NCBI RefSeq assembly: GCF_002135345.1
Contig: NZ_NEGI01000005.1
Coordinates: 124,001 to 188,000, forward strand
Source: Acinetobacter sp. ANC 4648
GTDB taxonomy: Bacteria; Pseudomonadota; Gammaproteobacteria; Pseudomonadales; Moraxellaceae
Length of the DNA: 64,000 nt
Direction of reading: 5' to 3'
The translations under genes and the position numbers were made by a program. Shown in pieces: positions 52,704 to 61,848 of the stretch. Each line of letters opens with the position of its first letter. Position 1 is the first letter of the stretch. A model generated the notes under the pieces. The model was not told the DNA's origin, did not search any database, and saw nothing but the letters and a program-made list of their open reading frames with translations.

Positions 52704-53336
52704 TTAACATGCTCGTTCAAGTTGTCTATTTTGACTACGCTCTTTGCGTGCTTTTTGAATAACTTGATAACCCGCAGTTAAACCTAGACTTGCAATAACA
52801 ACTGCAACAATTAAGTCTGGAATCAGACTGCCTGTTCCAAATACACCAATTGCTGCAAAGATTACTGCTACATTTCCAATCGCATCATTCCGACTACATA
52901 GCCAAACAGATTGCATGTTCGAATCCCCTTCTCGAAAAGCATATAAAACTACTGCAGAAATCACATTTGCAATTAAAGCCAAGATGCCAATAGCCCCCAT
53001 AGTCATTGCTTCAGGTGGAATACCTTGCACATAGGCATAAATGGTTTTTCCAATCACAATCAAACCAAACAATGCCATCGTTAAACCTTTTAATAAGGCC
53101 ACTGTTGCTCGCAAATATAAACTTGCACCCAATACTGCAAGTGAAATCCCATAATTTACTGCATCACCAAAGAAATCCAGTGAGTCTGCCCACAAAGCAG
53201 CAGAATGTGCATAAGAGCCGCCAATTAATTCAACCAAAAACATCATAAGATTGATTACCAATGCAATCCATAATGCGGTTCTAAATTTGCTATTTGGTTT
53301 TGGAATTGCTGGTTCAGGATTACAATGACATGTCAT
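52704..53336 (-). CDS. Cation-diffusion-facilitator (CDF) family transporter, soft-metal type
   Basis: 210 residues, about six transmembrane helices and no C-terminal cytoplasmic domain. The metal site is DSLDFFGDAVNYG (Asp54, Asp58 in TM2) and CSRNDAIGN (Cys147, Asp151 in TM5), where most CDF zinc transporters have HxxxD. The N-terminus carries Cys-His-Cys (MTCHCNPEPA). It is divergent from a CadR/PbrR-type MerR regulator, so export of cadmium, lead, zinc or similar is likely. The ATG at 53336 is near the regulator operator. Confidence 0.85.
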   Translation of the reverse strand: MTCHCNPEPAIPKPNSKFRTALWIALVINLMMFLVELIGGSYAHSAALWADSLDFFGDAVNYGISLAVLGASLYLRATVALLKGLTMALFGLIVIGKTIYAYVQGIPPEAMTMGAIGILALIANVISAVVLYAFREGDSNMQSVWLCSRNDAIGNVAVIFAAIGVFGTGSLIPDLIVAVVIASLGLTAGYQVIQKARKERSQNRQLERAC

Positions 53337-53383
53337 ATTTCACCTCGTTACTTTTCACTGATTCTGTATTATTCTAATTTAAA

Positions 53384-53404
53384 ACTATGGTCTAACTCCA
53401 AGGT
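53384..53404. promoter_or_regulatory. MerR-type operator between the transporter and regulator genes
   Basis: ACTATGG-N7-CCAAGGT dyad of 21 bases. On the minus strand it overlaps a -35 (TTGACC, 53402-53407) and a -10-like TTAAAT or TAAATT with a 19-20 base spacer, the long spacing typical of MerR-activated promoters. The transporter gene starts about 50 bases downstream. Confidence 0.75.
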
Positions 53405-53424
53405 CAAGCGACTCAATGAAAGAT

Positions 53425-53829
53425 ATGAGAAATTATTTAATTAAAGATCTAGCAAATAAAACCCAACTCAGTACAGATACAATTCGTTTTTATGAAAAAA
53501 AACAACTGATTCAACCCAGTTTTCGAGCAGCTAATAATTATCGCTATTATGATGATGAAACACTCAAACAACTCATATTTATTAAACGTTGCCGTGCTTT
53601 GGATATGTCATTACAAGAAATTCGTCAGCTCATTGAATTAGTACAACAACCTCAAGCTGGTTGCCAAGTAGTTGATCAAATGATTGAACAACATATCCAA
53701 CAAGTTGAAGAAAAAATTGCTGAGTTAAGGACTTTTCACACACAGCTTCAAGACCTACGACTGAGCTGTTCGAGCAATACCACCATTGATCATTGCCAAA
53801 TTTTAAAGCAATTAAAAGCAGCTAAGTAA
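53425..53829 (+). CDS. cadR: MerR-family Cd(II)/Pb(II)-responsive regulator (CadR/PbrR-like)
   Basis: About 134 residues from ATG 53425 (another ATG at 53416 is in frame). The HTH is YLIKDLANKTQLSTDTIRFYEKKQLIQPSFRAANNYRYYDDE, followed by LIFIKRCRALDMSLQEIRQLIELVQQPQAGC. Three Cys at 80, 115 and 124 coincide, shifted by one, with the metal ligands of PbrR/CadR, and the CQVVDQMIEQHI dimer helix is present. It should repress or activate the divergent transporter from the dyad at 53384. CadR/PbrR sensing of Cd or Pb is inferred from the Cys pattern. Confidence 0.88.
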   Translation: MRNYLIKDLANKTQLSTDTIRFYEKKQLIQPSFRAANNYRYYDDETLKQLIFIKRCRALDMSLQEIRQLIELVQQPQAGCQVVDQMIEQHIQQVEEKIAELRTFHTQLQDLRLSCSSNTTIDHCQILKQLKAAK

Positions 53830-55019
53830 GGTCATGTATAGCTTAAATTGACTTTGGAGAATGATGCTTACCTTATTTTATTCAAAGGAATCCAAATTTA
53901 ATTGGAAAATTGACTACTCTTAATCATGTAATCTCCTCGTCTTAAAACTATAGGAGTTAAAGGCTAATAGCGATACTTATCATTATCATAGAAAACTTAT
54001 AAGAATATATTTTGATCTAAAAATAAAACCTTAGAGTGCCAGAAATAAAAATATAATGTTGTTATTATGTAAGTAATATGCCCTATTGATTAAAATTTCA
54101 CGACTTAAACGTGCTAAATCCAATTTTTAAAAAGCATTAAAATGACGTTAGATTGGCTTAACCCTTTGTATAAATACTTGTAGTCTTTCTTCTTCAAACA
54201 CACAGAATTATGATAGATCAATCATATGCTAGTGTAATTTTATAGCATTTACAAAATAGAGTAGACATAATTTTCATGCGACTCAATCACAAATGGTTAC
54301 TACAATTTCAGGCTAAAAATTCTCATAAAATCACACCATCCGACTGGATAAACTCTGAGTAAAAATTCTAAACTTTGCAAGGTTCTTAAAGTCAAAGAAT
54401 AAACTTTAGTCGCCAGTTAACGACCTGTAAAAACGCACCAAAACCTTCAACTATACGCACATTAAATAGAGCATTTGAAAGAATACTAAGACTACTATTC
54501 TACATCCATAAAAATCAAAAAATCATCTTTATTCCAATCATTTAGTTACAATAGATTCATTTTCACATGTACTTAATTGAACATAATTAAAGCGTGAGTC
54601 TGATTCTGCTCTATGTTGTAAAACAATAAAATAGTACGCAGATAAATTAGCTTACTCACTGTAAAAAACTACTATCCTAGGTATCGATCTTGCAAAATTT
54701 GTACTGCCTATAATAGCTCCAAATTTTATGACATTTTAGGCTAAGCAAATTACAAAATTTCAGTCAAATTACAGATGCAACCTCTGTCCTATTCCACAGT
54801 CAATAATAGAATATTAAATCGTATTTGATCGAAGAAATATTTGAAAGAATCAACCTAATTCACAGGCAATATATCAATATTCGAAAACCCATATATTACG
54901 ATTAAAATCTCATTTAATTACGATGACAGCTTGATGAATTCCGAGCTTTTTACTAGGTTGAATCATTTTTTTATATCCATACAATAAAGCCATGTTTTTT
55001 GTATGCCTTTATTTGAGTC
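53830..55019. other. Long gene-poor AT-rich region
   Basis: About 1190 bases with no intact gene. It has a partial Fur-like half site near 53973-53990 and one stretch on the minus strand (54538-54735) that reads as a damaged protein fragment. Otherwise it contains many stops in all frames and no tRNA, repeat or terminator that I can support. Confidence 0.5.
54538..54735 (-). pseudogene. Possible gene remnant, one internal stop
   Basis: A 66-codon minus-strand frame interrupted by one TAA (about 54655). The translation reads KFGAIIGSTNFARSIPRIVV, then ANLSAYYFIVLQHRAESD and FNYVQLSTCENESIVTK. It is protein-like in composition but has no start and no family I know. It could be chance. Confidence 0.2.
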
Positions 55020-56417
55020 ATGACTATTTCTCACGTTACTGAACTTCTATCACCCGCAGGTTCACTTAAGAATATGCGTTATGCATTTGCTTATGGAGCA
55101 GATGCAGTCTATGCAGGTCAGCCTCGCTATAGCTTACGAGTTCGTAATAATGAGTTTGATCATGAGCAATTAAATCTCGGGATTTCTGAGGCACATGCTT
55201 TAGGCAAAAAATTCTATGTCGTAGCAAATATTCAACCGCATAACAGTAAATTAAAAAACTTTATTCGCGATCTTGAACCTGTAATTGCGATGCAACCCGA
55301 TGCTTTAATTATGTCCGATCCGGGTTTGATTATGATGGTGCGCGAAAGCTTTCCTGAAATTCCAATTCATTTATCGGTACAAGCCAATGCCGTGAATTGG
55401 GCAACTGTAAAATTTTGGAAAAACATGGGTTTAACGCGAGTGATTTTATCACGCGAGCTTTCACTCGAAGAAATAGAAGAAATTAAACACAATGTACCCG
55501 ATATGGAAATTGAAGTTTTCGTACATGGCGCACTTTGTATGGCCTATTCTGGTCGTTGCTTACTTTCAGGCTATATGAATAAACGAGATGCCAATCAAGG
55601 TGCCTGTACCAATGCATGTCGTTGGGATTATAAAATTCACACAGCAGCAGAAGATACAGTCGGAGATATCATCCCTGTTCAACAACTACAAACTACTTCT
55701 TACTGCCAACATGCCAATACTGATGAGCAGCATGCCATCGCACAACACCAGTTTCGCGAGCCCATATTATTACAGCGTAATAACGAAGATATATTTGCAG
55801 CCGAAGAAGACGAACATGGTACCTACTTCATGAACTCGAAAGACTTACGTGCCGTGCAACATGTCGATCGTTTGTCAAAAATGGGCATTCACTCATTAAA
55901 AATTGAAGGACGAACTAAATCTTATTTTTATTGTGCCCGTACCGCACAGATTTATCGTAAAGCAATTGATGATGCTAGGGATGGAAAATCTTTCGATCCA
56001 TCACTCATGACCCAATTAAATGGTCTCGCAAATCGTGGCTATACCGAAGGTTTCTTACGTCGTCATGTGCATAGTGAATATCAAAATTATGAAACAGGTT
56101 CATCCCGTTTTGATCATCAACAATTTTGTGGTGAAGTTTTAGAACGTTATGGGAACTACATCAAAATTGATGTGAAAAATCGTTTTATTGTGGGTGACTC
56201 ACTCGAATTAATGACCCCTCAAGGCAATATCACCTTCACCTTGACTGAAATTTTAGACAAAAAAGGCAACTCAATAACTGAAGCTAAAGGCTCAGGTCAT
56301 ATTGTTGAAATCCCGATACCCGATGATATCAATATTAATTTTGGCTTATTAATTCGTAATCTACCCAATTCAACAATGGATATTTCAGCCCCTTCCTTGG
56401 CTTATGTTGCACGTTAA
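55020..56417 (+). CDS. trhP: Peptidase U32-family tRNA hydroxylation protein TrhP (YegQ)
   Basis: 465 residues. U32 blocks: ELLSPAGSLKNMRYAFAYGADAVYAGQPRYSLRVRNN, VHGALCMAYSGRCLLSGYMNKRDANQGACTNACRWDY with Fe-S-type cysteines (about 170-205), and FMNSKDLRAVQHVDRLSKMGIHSLKIEGRTKS. The E. coli homologue makes 5-hydroxyuridine at tRNA wobble position 34, using a prephenate-derived route. A YfhL-like ferredoxin gene follows after 16 bases, as expected for a redox partner. Confidence 0.88.
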   Translation: MTISHVTELLSPAGSLKNMRYAFAYGADAVYAGQPRYSLRVRNNEFDHEQLNLGISEAHALGKKFYVVANIQPHNSKLKNFIRDLEPVIAMQPDALIMSDPGLIMMVRESFPEIPIHLSVQANAVNWATVKFWKNMGLTRVILSRELSLEEIEEIKHNVPDMEIEVFVHGALCMAYSGRCLLSGYMNKRDANQGACTNACRWDYKIHTAAEDTVGDIIPVQQLQTTSYCQHANTDEQHAIAQHQFREPILLQRNNEDIFAAEEDEHGTYFMNSKDLRAVQHVDRLSKMGIHSLKIEGRTKSYFYCARTAQIYRKAIDDARDGKSFDPSLMTQLNGLANRGYTEGFLRRHVHSEYQNYETGSSRFDHQQFCGEVLERYGNYIKIDVKNRFIVGDSLELMTPQGNITFTLTEILDKKGNSITEAKGSGHIVEIPIPDDININFGLLIRNLPNSTMDISAPSLAYVAR

Positions 56418-56433
56418 CCTGAGAGATAAAAGT

Positions 56434-56682
56434 ATGGCTTTAATGATTACCGAGCAATGTACCAATTGTGATATGTGCGTCCCTGAGTGTCCAAATCAGG
56501 CCATTTTTGAAGGAGAGAAAGTCTATGAAATTGATATCGAACGTTGCACCGAATGTATAGGTTTTTATCAACATCAGACCTGTATTGCTGTTTGTCCCAT
56601 TGAATGTATTCATCCGCATCCGGAACATGTGGAAACGCAGGAACAACTAATGCAAAAATTTGAAGGACTCAATTTATTTTAA
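56434..56682 (+). CDS. yfhL: YfhL-family 4Fe-4S ferredoxin
   Basis: 82 residues from ATG 56434; the frame opens at 56404, overlapping trhP. Two cluster motifs: CTNCDMCVPECPN and CTECIGFYQHQTCIAVCPIECI, the second with the extended Cys spacing of YfhL/Alvin-type ferredoxins. Cytoplasmic low-potential electron carrier. Its position right after trhP suggests it feeds electrons to that enzyme. Confidence 0.9.
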   Translation: MALMITEQCTNCDMCVPECPNQAIFEGEKVYEIDIERCTECIGFYQHQTCIAVCPIECIHPHPEHVETQEQLMQKFEGLNLF

Positions 56683-56776
56683 AAATGGGGAGTGAGTAAA
56701 TAACAATAAATAAAAAAGGAATTGAGTAATAAAGTCTCAATTCTTAAAAGAGTTAAAACAAAAACTTTTTGGGGAC

Positions 56777-56813
56777 AAAAAGCCAGAGTACTTGGGGATA
56801 CTCTGGCTTTTTT
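56777..56813. terminator. Shared terminator between yfhL and ahpF
   Basis: 14-base stem AAAAAGCCAGAGTA / TACTCTGGCTTTTT with loop CTTGGGGA. It lies between the convergent yfhL and ahpF genes and can act both ways. Confidence 0.92.
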
Positions 56814-56818
56814 ATGAC

Positions 56819-58384
56819 TTATTGACCACTACGAATAATGTAATCAAATGCAGATAATGATGCTTTGGCACCCTCACCAGCAGCAATGATGATTTGCTTA
56901 TAAGGTACAGTGGTACAGTCACCCGCTGCAAATACACCTTTAACATTGGTTTCGTTACGATCATTCACTACAATTTCATTTCGGTTTGAAAGCGCAACTG
57001 CTGTTTCCTTTAAGAAATCAGTATTTGGCAATAAACCAATTTGTACAAAGATTCCAGCCAACTCAATAATATGCTCTTGATCTGTTGCACGATCTTTATA
57101 TTTCAGCGCAGTCACTTGTGAACCATCACCAATTACTTCTGTAGAAAGTGCATTCAAGATGACTGTTGTATTTGGCAAGCTGTTCAACTTATCTTGCAAT
57201 ACCTGATCTGCACGTAGTTTTGTATCAAACTCAACTAAAGTGACATGTTCAACAATACCAGCAAGATCAATTGCAGCTTCTACACCCGAATTACCACCAC
57301 CTATGACTGCAACACGTTTACCTTTGAAAAGCGGGCCATCACAGTGTGGGCAATATGCAACACCACGGGTTTTATATTCTTTCTCACCTGGTACATTCAT
57401 CTCTCTCCAACGTGCACCAGTTGATAAGATGACTGTTTTAGATTCAAGTTTTGCCCCATTTTCAAGCTCAACTTCAACTAAACCATTGGCTGTTTGATCT
57501 GCACCTACAATGTTTTTTACCCGTTGTAAGTTCATGATATCTACACCGTACTCACGGACATGCGCTTCCATATCTGCACCAAACTTCGGACCTTGGGTTT
57601 TTTGTACCGAAATAAAGTTTTCAATGTCCATGGTATCCATCACCTGACCGCCAAAGCGTTCAGAAACAATACCTGTGCGAATACCCTTACGTGCTGCATA
57701 CACAGCTGACGTTGCACCTGCTGGACCACCACCAATCACCAGTACATCAAACGCATCTTTCGCATTCAACCTTTCAGCATCTTTCGCAGCAGAATTAGTA
57801 TCCAGTTTGGCAACAATTTCTTCCAAAGTCATACGACCTTGACCAATATGTTCACCATCTTGAAATAACATCGGTACAGCTAAAATTTTACGTTCTTCCA
57901 CTTCATCTTGGAAAAATGCACCATCAATCATGGTCGCTGTTGTACCGGGATTATTAATTGCAATCAAATTCAATGCCTGTACCACATCTGGACAGTTATG
58001 GCAGCTTAAAGAAACAAAGACATCAAAATTGGCTGCTAAGTTTAAGTTTTTAATCTGTGCCAAGAGCTCATCAGATACTTTTGGTGCATAACCGGATACT
58101 TGAAGTAATGCCAAGATTAAAGAAGTGAACTCATGCCCCATCGGTAAACCTGCGAAAAATACACGAGGCTGTTCACCCACTTTGGCAATACCAAAACTTG
58201 GTTTACGAGCATTCTGACCATCAAAACGCGCTGTAACTTGCTCAGATAGTGCTGCAATTTCAGTAACAAGTTCTTTAATTTTATCTGATTTGTCCGAATC
58301 ATTTAAAGAAGCGACAATCTCAATTGGACTTTCTAAGCGCTCTAACAATGTTTTTAATTGTGCAGTAGTATTTTGATCTAACAT
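56819..58384 (-). CDS. ahpF: Alkyl hydroperoxide reductase subunit F
   Basis: 521 residues. The N-terminal tandem thioredoxin-like domains carry one CxxC ([13 protein letters not shown], about residue 129). The C-terminal thioredoxin-reductase-like part has FAD motif [48 protein letters not shown] with the second CxxC, and [28 protein letters not shown]:AhpC oxidoreductase of the peroxide defence. ahpC is not in the window. Confidence 0.95.
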   Translation of the reverse strand: MLDQNTTAQLKTLLERLESPIEIVASLNDSDKSDKIKELVTEIAALSEQVTARFDGQNARKPSFGIAKVGEQPRVFFAGLPMGHEFTSLILALLQVSGYAPKVSDELLAQIKNLNLAANFDVFVSLSCHNCPDVVQALNLIAINNPGTTATMIDGAFFQDEVEERKILAVPMLFQDGEHIGQGRMTLEEIVAKLDTNSAAKDAERLNAKDAFDVLVIGGGPAGATSAVYAARKGIRTGIVSERFGGQVMDTMDIENFISVQKTQGPKFGADMEAHVREYGVDIMNLQRVKNIVGADQTANGLVEVELENGAKLESKTVILSTGARWREMNVPGEKEYKTRGVAYCPHCDGPLFKGKRVAVIGGGNSGVEAAIDLAGIVEHVTLVEFDTKLRADQVLQDKLNSLPNTTVILNALSTEVIGDGSQVTALKYKDRATDQEHIIELAGIFVQIGLLPNTDFLKETAVALSNRNEIVVNDRNETNVKGVFAAGDCTTVPYKQIIIAAGEGAKASLSAFDYIIRSGQ

Positions 58385-58812
58385 GTCTCAGCTCCATAAG
58401 AGTTAAAGTTCATTCATTAAGTTAATCATACGATAATTTAAAAAATAGATAAAACAGTTTGTTTTTATAAAAATAATCGGTTTTTTAAATCATGTAATTT
58501 TAATCAAATATAAGTTTCAAAACTCGATTAGCAATTTACACTGAATAAAAACCGACTATAATTCAATCATTAAAATTTAATCTAGAATAGATATAAGGCC
58601 AGTCTTGAAAAATTCAAACCTGTCTAAAGATACATGCTCATATTTTAAACACTCATTATTATTATAATCAGTTCAAAAATTTCACTACATAAGCTGCCTT
58701 TAAATACTGTGAAGTACAAATAGCCTGATGATTTGATTCCCCCACCATACAATCTGTCATTCACATCATAACTGACAAATCCTCAAAGTAAGATAGGCAA
58801 TATTGATTATGC
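58385..58812. other. Intergenic region upstream of ahpF
   Basis: About 430 AT-rich bases with the ahpF promoter at its left end and the end of the TelA operon at its right. I see no gene. No full OxyR-type site can be called by eye. Confidence 0.45.
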
Positions 58813-59727
58813 TTAAAGATCTAAATGTTGGGTCACTCGGATTAAGCGTCCTTTTAATCGTAAAGCAATAAGATACAAAATAAGGCTAACAATCAAACTC
58901 AGACCTGCAACCCCAATAAGAATAAACTGTGAAACTTGTACCCAACGATTTGCTTTTACAACCAGCGGCTCAACAGCTTGAGCGATTGGAGTAATCGATT
59001 TCGCATACAATTGATGTTGCATAATCCAAATTTGCTCAGGCTTAAATCCATATTCAAGAAAGTAGGGATCAGTTCGTTCAGCTTGAATCAGTTTTGAAAC
59101 ATAGGCCGTTGCTACATCTTTATCAACAGGTTTATGTAACAGTGCCGTTTGTGCCAATAGATAATCTTGCACGGCTGGCTGTGTATTGGACTGTTGTAAA
59201 TATTGAAAAATTTCACTTTGCTGAATATTCTGATCGTAATGAGTCAAAGTAGAATATGCTGCTTGATCATCATTGCTTAAATCGTATTGTACATAACTTA
59301 AGCCAGACCAAAGCACAATGAAAGCAATGAGCCAAGCCACTATTTTCAAGCTGAATTTTTGCAATCTGAGATAAAAAAAACGAATTCTCTTTAATAGGCT
59401 AATCACAAAAAAAGCCCCAACAAATGCCACAATAAATTTGAGAATTAACCAACCTAACCATGACAGTAAATTCACAAAATAATCTGATGGTGAATGCTGG
59501 GTCACCAAATCCACACTAAATGGGATATGTAGTTGCTTAAGCTGTTGGCTCAGCCCCAAATAACTATAAATAATCTCGTGTTGAAAAAATAAGGTAATTA
59601 AAGCAACAAGAAAAAGAGTACCACCACCAAGACTTAAAAGTTTGATCTTATTATGACGTTGTTGCAATGCCAGCAATCGTTTTTCAATCGGCTGTATATT
59701 GACAAGATAATCTTGCTCAGTGGTCAA
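58813..59727 (-). CDS. Membrane protein of the TelA-type operon, unrecognised
   Basis: 304 residues with about four transmembrane segments (near 28-48, 85-112, 130-150 and 265-290). A periplasmic-looking segment is rich in Gln/Ala helices. No family recognised. It is the last gene of a three-gene run with two TelA-like genes upstream (28 bases gap), so it probably acts with them at the membrane. Confidence 0.65.
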   Translation of the reverse strand: MTTEQDYLVNIQPIEKRLLALQQRHNKIKLLSLGGGTLFLVALITLFFQHEIIYSYLGLSQQLKQLHIPFSVDLVTQHSPSDYFVNLLSWLGWLILKFIVAFVGAFFVISLLKRIRFFYLRLQKFSLKIVAWLIAFIVLWSGLSYVQYDLSNDDQAAYSTLTHYDQNIQQSEIFQYLQQSNTQPAVQDYLLAQTALLHKPVDKDVATAYVSKLIQAERTDPYFLEYGFKPEQIWIMQHQLYAKSITPIAQAVEPLVVKANRWVQVSQFILIGVAGLSLIVSLILYLIALRLKGRLIRVTQHLDL

Positions 59728-59755
59728 TACCTTCTCCTAAAGATTAAAATTATGC

Positions 59756-60883
59756 CTATGGATTCGTATTATTTGAGCTTGAATCTAAAACTAATTTTTG
59801 CAAATTCAACTGCAAAGCACGAATTCGAGTCGATGCTTCTTCACGCTTCTGCATCCCCTCTTTTTGAATCTGAATCACATCATTAACAGTTTTAATGAGG
59901 GTATTTTGTACATGTTCAAGCGTTTCAATATCAATTACTGAACGTTGATTGGCTTTCGCTGTATCAACTGAATTTTGATGCAATAAATCTGCATTCCGCT
60001 TTAATAAATCATTGGTAGCATCATCAATCGTATTGGCAAGCTGTACACTATTTTTTTGCTCATGTAATGAAATAGCTAAACTAATCTGATTTTTCCATGC
60101 GGGTAATGTAATATTCTTAATGGCATAAAATTTATCCACCAACATCATATTATTGGATTGAATAATTCGAATCATGGGTAAGGTTTGCATGGCTGATTGC
60201 TGTAATACCTGTAAATCACTGACTCGCTTTTCTAAATTATTAGCAAGATGATTTAAATCATACACACGCTGATTGGTTTGTTGATCTTGCTCTTGCGCAG
60301 ATAAAGTCGCGATCTCATGTTGCACTTCTTGCTGCTTGATTCGACCCGCTGCAATATAAATCCCTAATTGCTTATATTCATCTTGCACACCATGAAACAT
60401 TTTATCCAAGATCTCTACACGGGCTTTGAGTCCTGACTGAGATGTTTCAATTTCCTTCACTAAACTATCAATTTGTTCTTTAGTACTATTAAAGTGCTGA
60501 TCGAAACTTTGTTTTGCACCTTTAAATTTACTTAAAATGCTACCAATAAAACCCGAATTTTTCGGCTGCGTTAAAATACTGGAGGTATTTAATTGTTGCG
60601 CAACTTGTACCACTTCAGTGAGTTTCTGCCCGGTCACATCTAAGTCTTTATTCTTAACTAAGTTCAATAAATCATCGGTATAAGATGAGGTTTTAGTCGC
60701 AATATTTTTACCATACTCCGCTACTGAGCTATGATTAATTTCAGCTAACTCTTTACGTGCATTCATCACAGCAGTGAAATCTGTTGCTTCAAGCCCGATT
60801 TCTTTAAGATTCATTTGTTCAAATTGCTGTAGTTGTAATTCAGTTGCTGACTCAATGGGTAAATTTTGATTTGAATCGTTCAT
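59756..60883 (-). CDS. TelA-family protein (toxic anion resistance, PF05816-like)
   Basis: 375 residues, soluble and strongly helical. Typical TelA parts: KSGLKARVEILDKMFHGVQDEYKQLGIYIAAGR, LEKRVSDLQVLQQSAMQTLPMIRIIQSNNMMLVDKF and ITLPAWKNQISLAISLHEQKNSVQLANTIDDATNDLLKRNADLLHQNSVDTAK. TelA/KlaA proteins were named from tellurite resistance plasmids, but chromosomal members have no fixed function and often pair with stress-related or membrane proteins. Middle gene of the operon. Confidence 0.9.
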   Translation of the reverse strand: MNDSNQNLPIESATELQLQQFEQMNLKEIGLEATDFTAVMNARKELAEINHSSVAEYGKNIATKTSSYTDDLLNLVKNKDLDVTGQKLTEVVQVAQQLNTSSILTQPKNSGFIGSILSKFKGAKQSFDQHFNSTKEQIDSLVKEIETSQSGLKARVEILDKMFHGVQDEYKQLGIYIAAGRIKQQEVQHEIATLSAQEQDQQTNQRVYDLNHLANNLEKRVSDLQVLQQSAMQTLPMIRIIQSNNMMLVDKFYAIKNITLPAWKNQISLAISLHEQKNSVQLANTIDDATNDLLKRNADLLHQNSVDTAKANQRSVIDIETLEHVQNTLIKTVNDVIQIQKEGMQKREEASTRIRALQLNLQKLVLDSSSNNTNP

Positions 60884-60891
60884 AGTTCACC

Positions 60892-61674
60892 TTATTTTTG
60901 CTCTAATGATTGCTTTAATGTTTGAATTAATTTATCACGACTTTGATCTAATTCAGCCAATGAATTATGCGATTGGTTTTCCGCAGTATGTTTGAGATGA
61001 TATTGCCACGCAGGAATTAGCACTTGCTGTGCCTCCTTAAAGCGATCAATTAAACCCAATGACAACTGCTGAGTTAATTGCATTTGCGACAATGCAATAT
61101 CATTACTGGCTTGCAAGGTTTGTAAGGTATTGATCTTTTTTGATAATCGTTCTGAAAAATCATCTAAAGGATGACGATTATTCACAAAATGGGGATACTC
61201 ATGTAAAAATTCTTGCGCTGCGACAATATACTTTGCCATATGTTCCCGATAACCCATAGCTTGTTGAAAACGAGCTTGAGATTTTTGAATTTCAATTTTT
61301 AGTCTTTGACTCAGTGTATTCGCTTCATCAATGAGTTGATCTAAATTCTTTAAATATTTAATTTTATCAGTATCAAACTCTAAATCTAAACCTAACCATT
61401 TTTGTAGCGCATTAAATTTTTTAGGCTGTAGTGACTTTTTAGACTGAGCTAATTGTTGAATTAAATCAGAAATAATTTGACTTAACTTTTGCGTTAATTG
61501 ACGATCCACACCCTTTAATAGCACAGATTGCGCTTGAATAAGCTGATCAGCATACAAGTTCATGCGCATTTGATCATCCAATAATGGAACTAAATCATTT
61601 CTTTTAATCGCCAATAGCTCGTCACGATTCATTTCGATTTTTTCAAGTGGAATGAGTGCTTTAAATTGTTGCAT
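60892..61674 (-). CDS. Divergent TelA-like paralogue
   Basis: 260 residues, helical, no signal. It is not a clear TelA match alone, but has the TelA-like pattern: IEKIQ..SQARFQQAMGYREHMAKYIVAAQEFL, then LQASNDIALSQMQLTQQLSLGLIDRFKEAQQVLIPAWQYHLKH. The latter resembles the LPAWKNQIS core of the next gene. The N-terminal half contains FNALQKWLGLDLEFDTDKIKYLKNLDQLI. Nine bases separate it from the TelA gene, so they are co-translated and may form a hetero-oligomer. Confidence 0.7.
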   Translation of the reverse strand: MQQFKALIPLEKIEMNRDELLAIKRNDLVPLLDDQMRMNLYADQLIQAQSVLLKGVDRQLTQKLSQIISDLIQQLAQSKKSLQPKKFNALQKWLGLDLEFDTDKIKYLKNLDQLIDEANTLSQRLKIEIQKSQARFQQAMGYREHMAKYIVAAQEFLHEYPHFVNNRHPLDDFSERLSKKINTLQTLQASNDIALSQMQLTQQLSLGLIDRFKEAQQVLIPAWQYHLKHTAENQSHNSLAELDQSRDKLIQTLKQSLEQK

Positions 61675-61804
61675 AGCGTTTTAATCAAAATAAATCAAAT
61701 TAATAGTAATTGTTTATATAAGGTTGAATGTAGCAAATTGCAATTCTGAATTGCAATTTATCTCTACAGGATGATTACTAGAATTTTTAAAGTATTTTTT
61801 AAAT

Positions 61805-61838
61805 AAAAAAGCCAGCTTCTTTCGCTGACTTTTTTATT
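61805..61838 (-). terminator. Terminator of the GlyGly-CTERM gene
   Basis: Interrupted stem AAAAAAG-CCAGC / GCTGA-CTTTTTT, loop TTCTTTC, T-run on the minus strand. Located 11 bases after the stop. Confidence 0.7.
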
Positions 61839-61848
61839 TCCCAAGGGA

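Noticed and set aside
53973-53990. Fur-like sequence in the gap before trhP
   Set aside because: Only one half fits the consensus and no gene starts just downstream.
58385-58470. OxyR-type site upstream of ahpF
   Set aside because: An ATAG-like half element can be forced, but the spaced repeat pattern is not present clearly enough.
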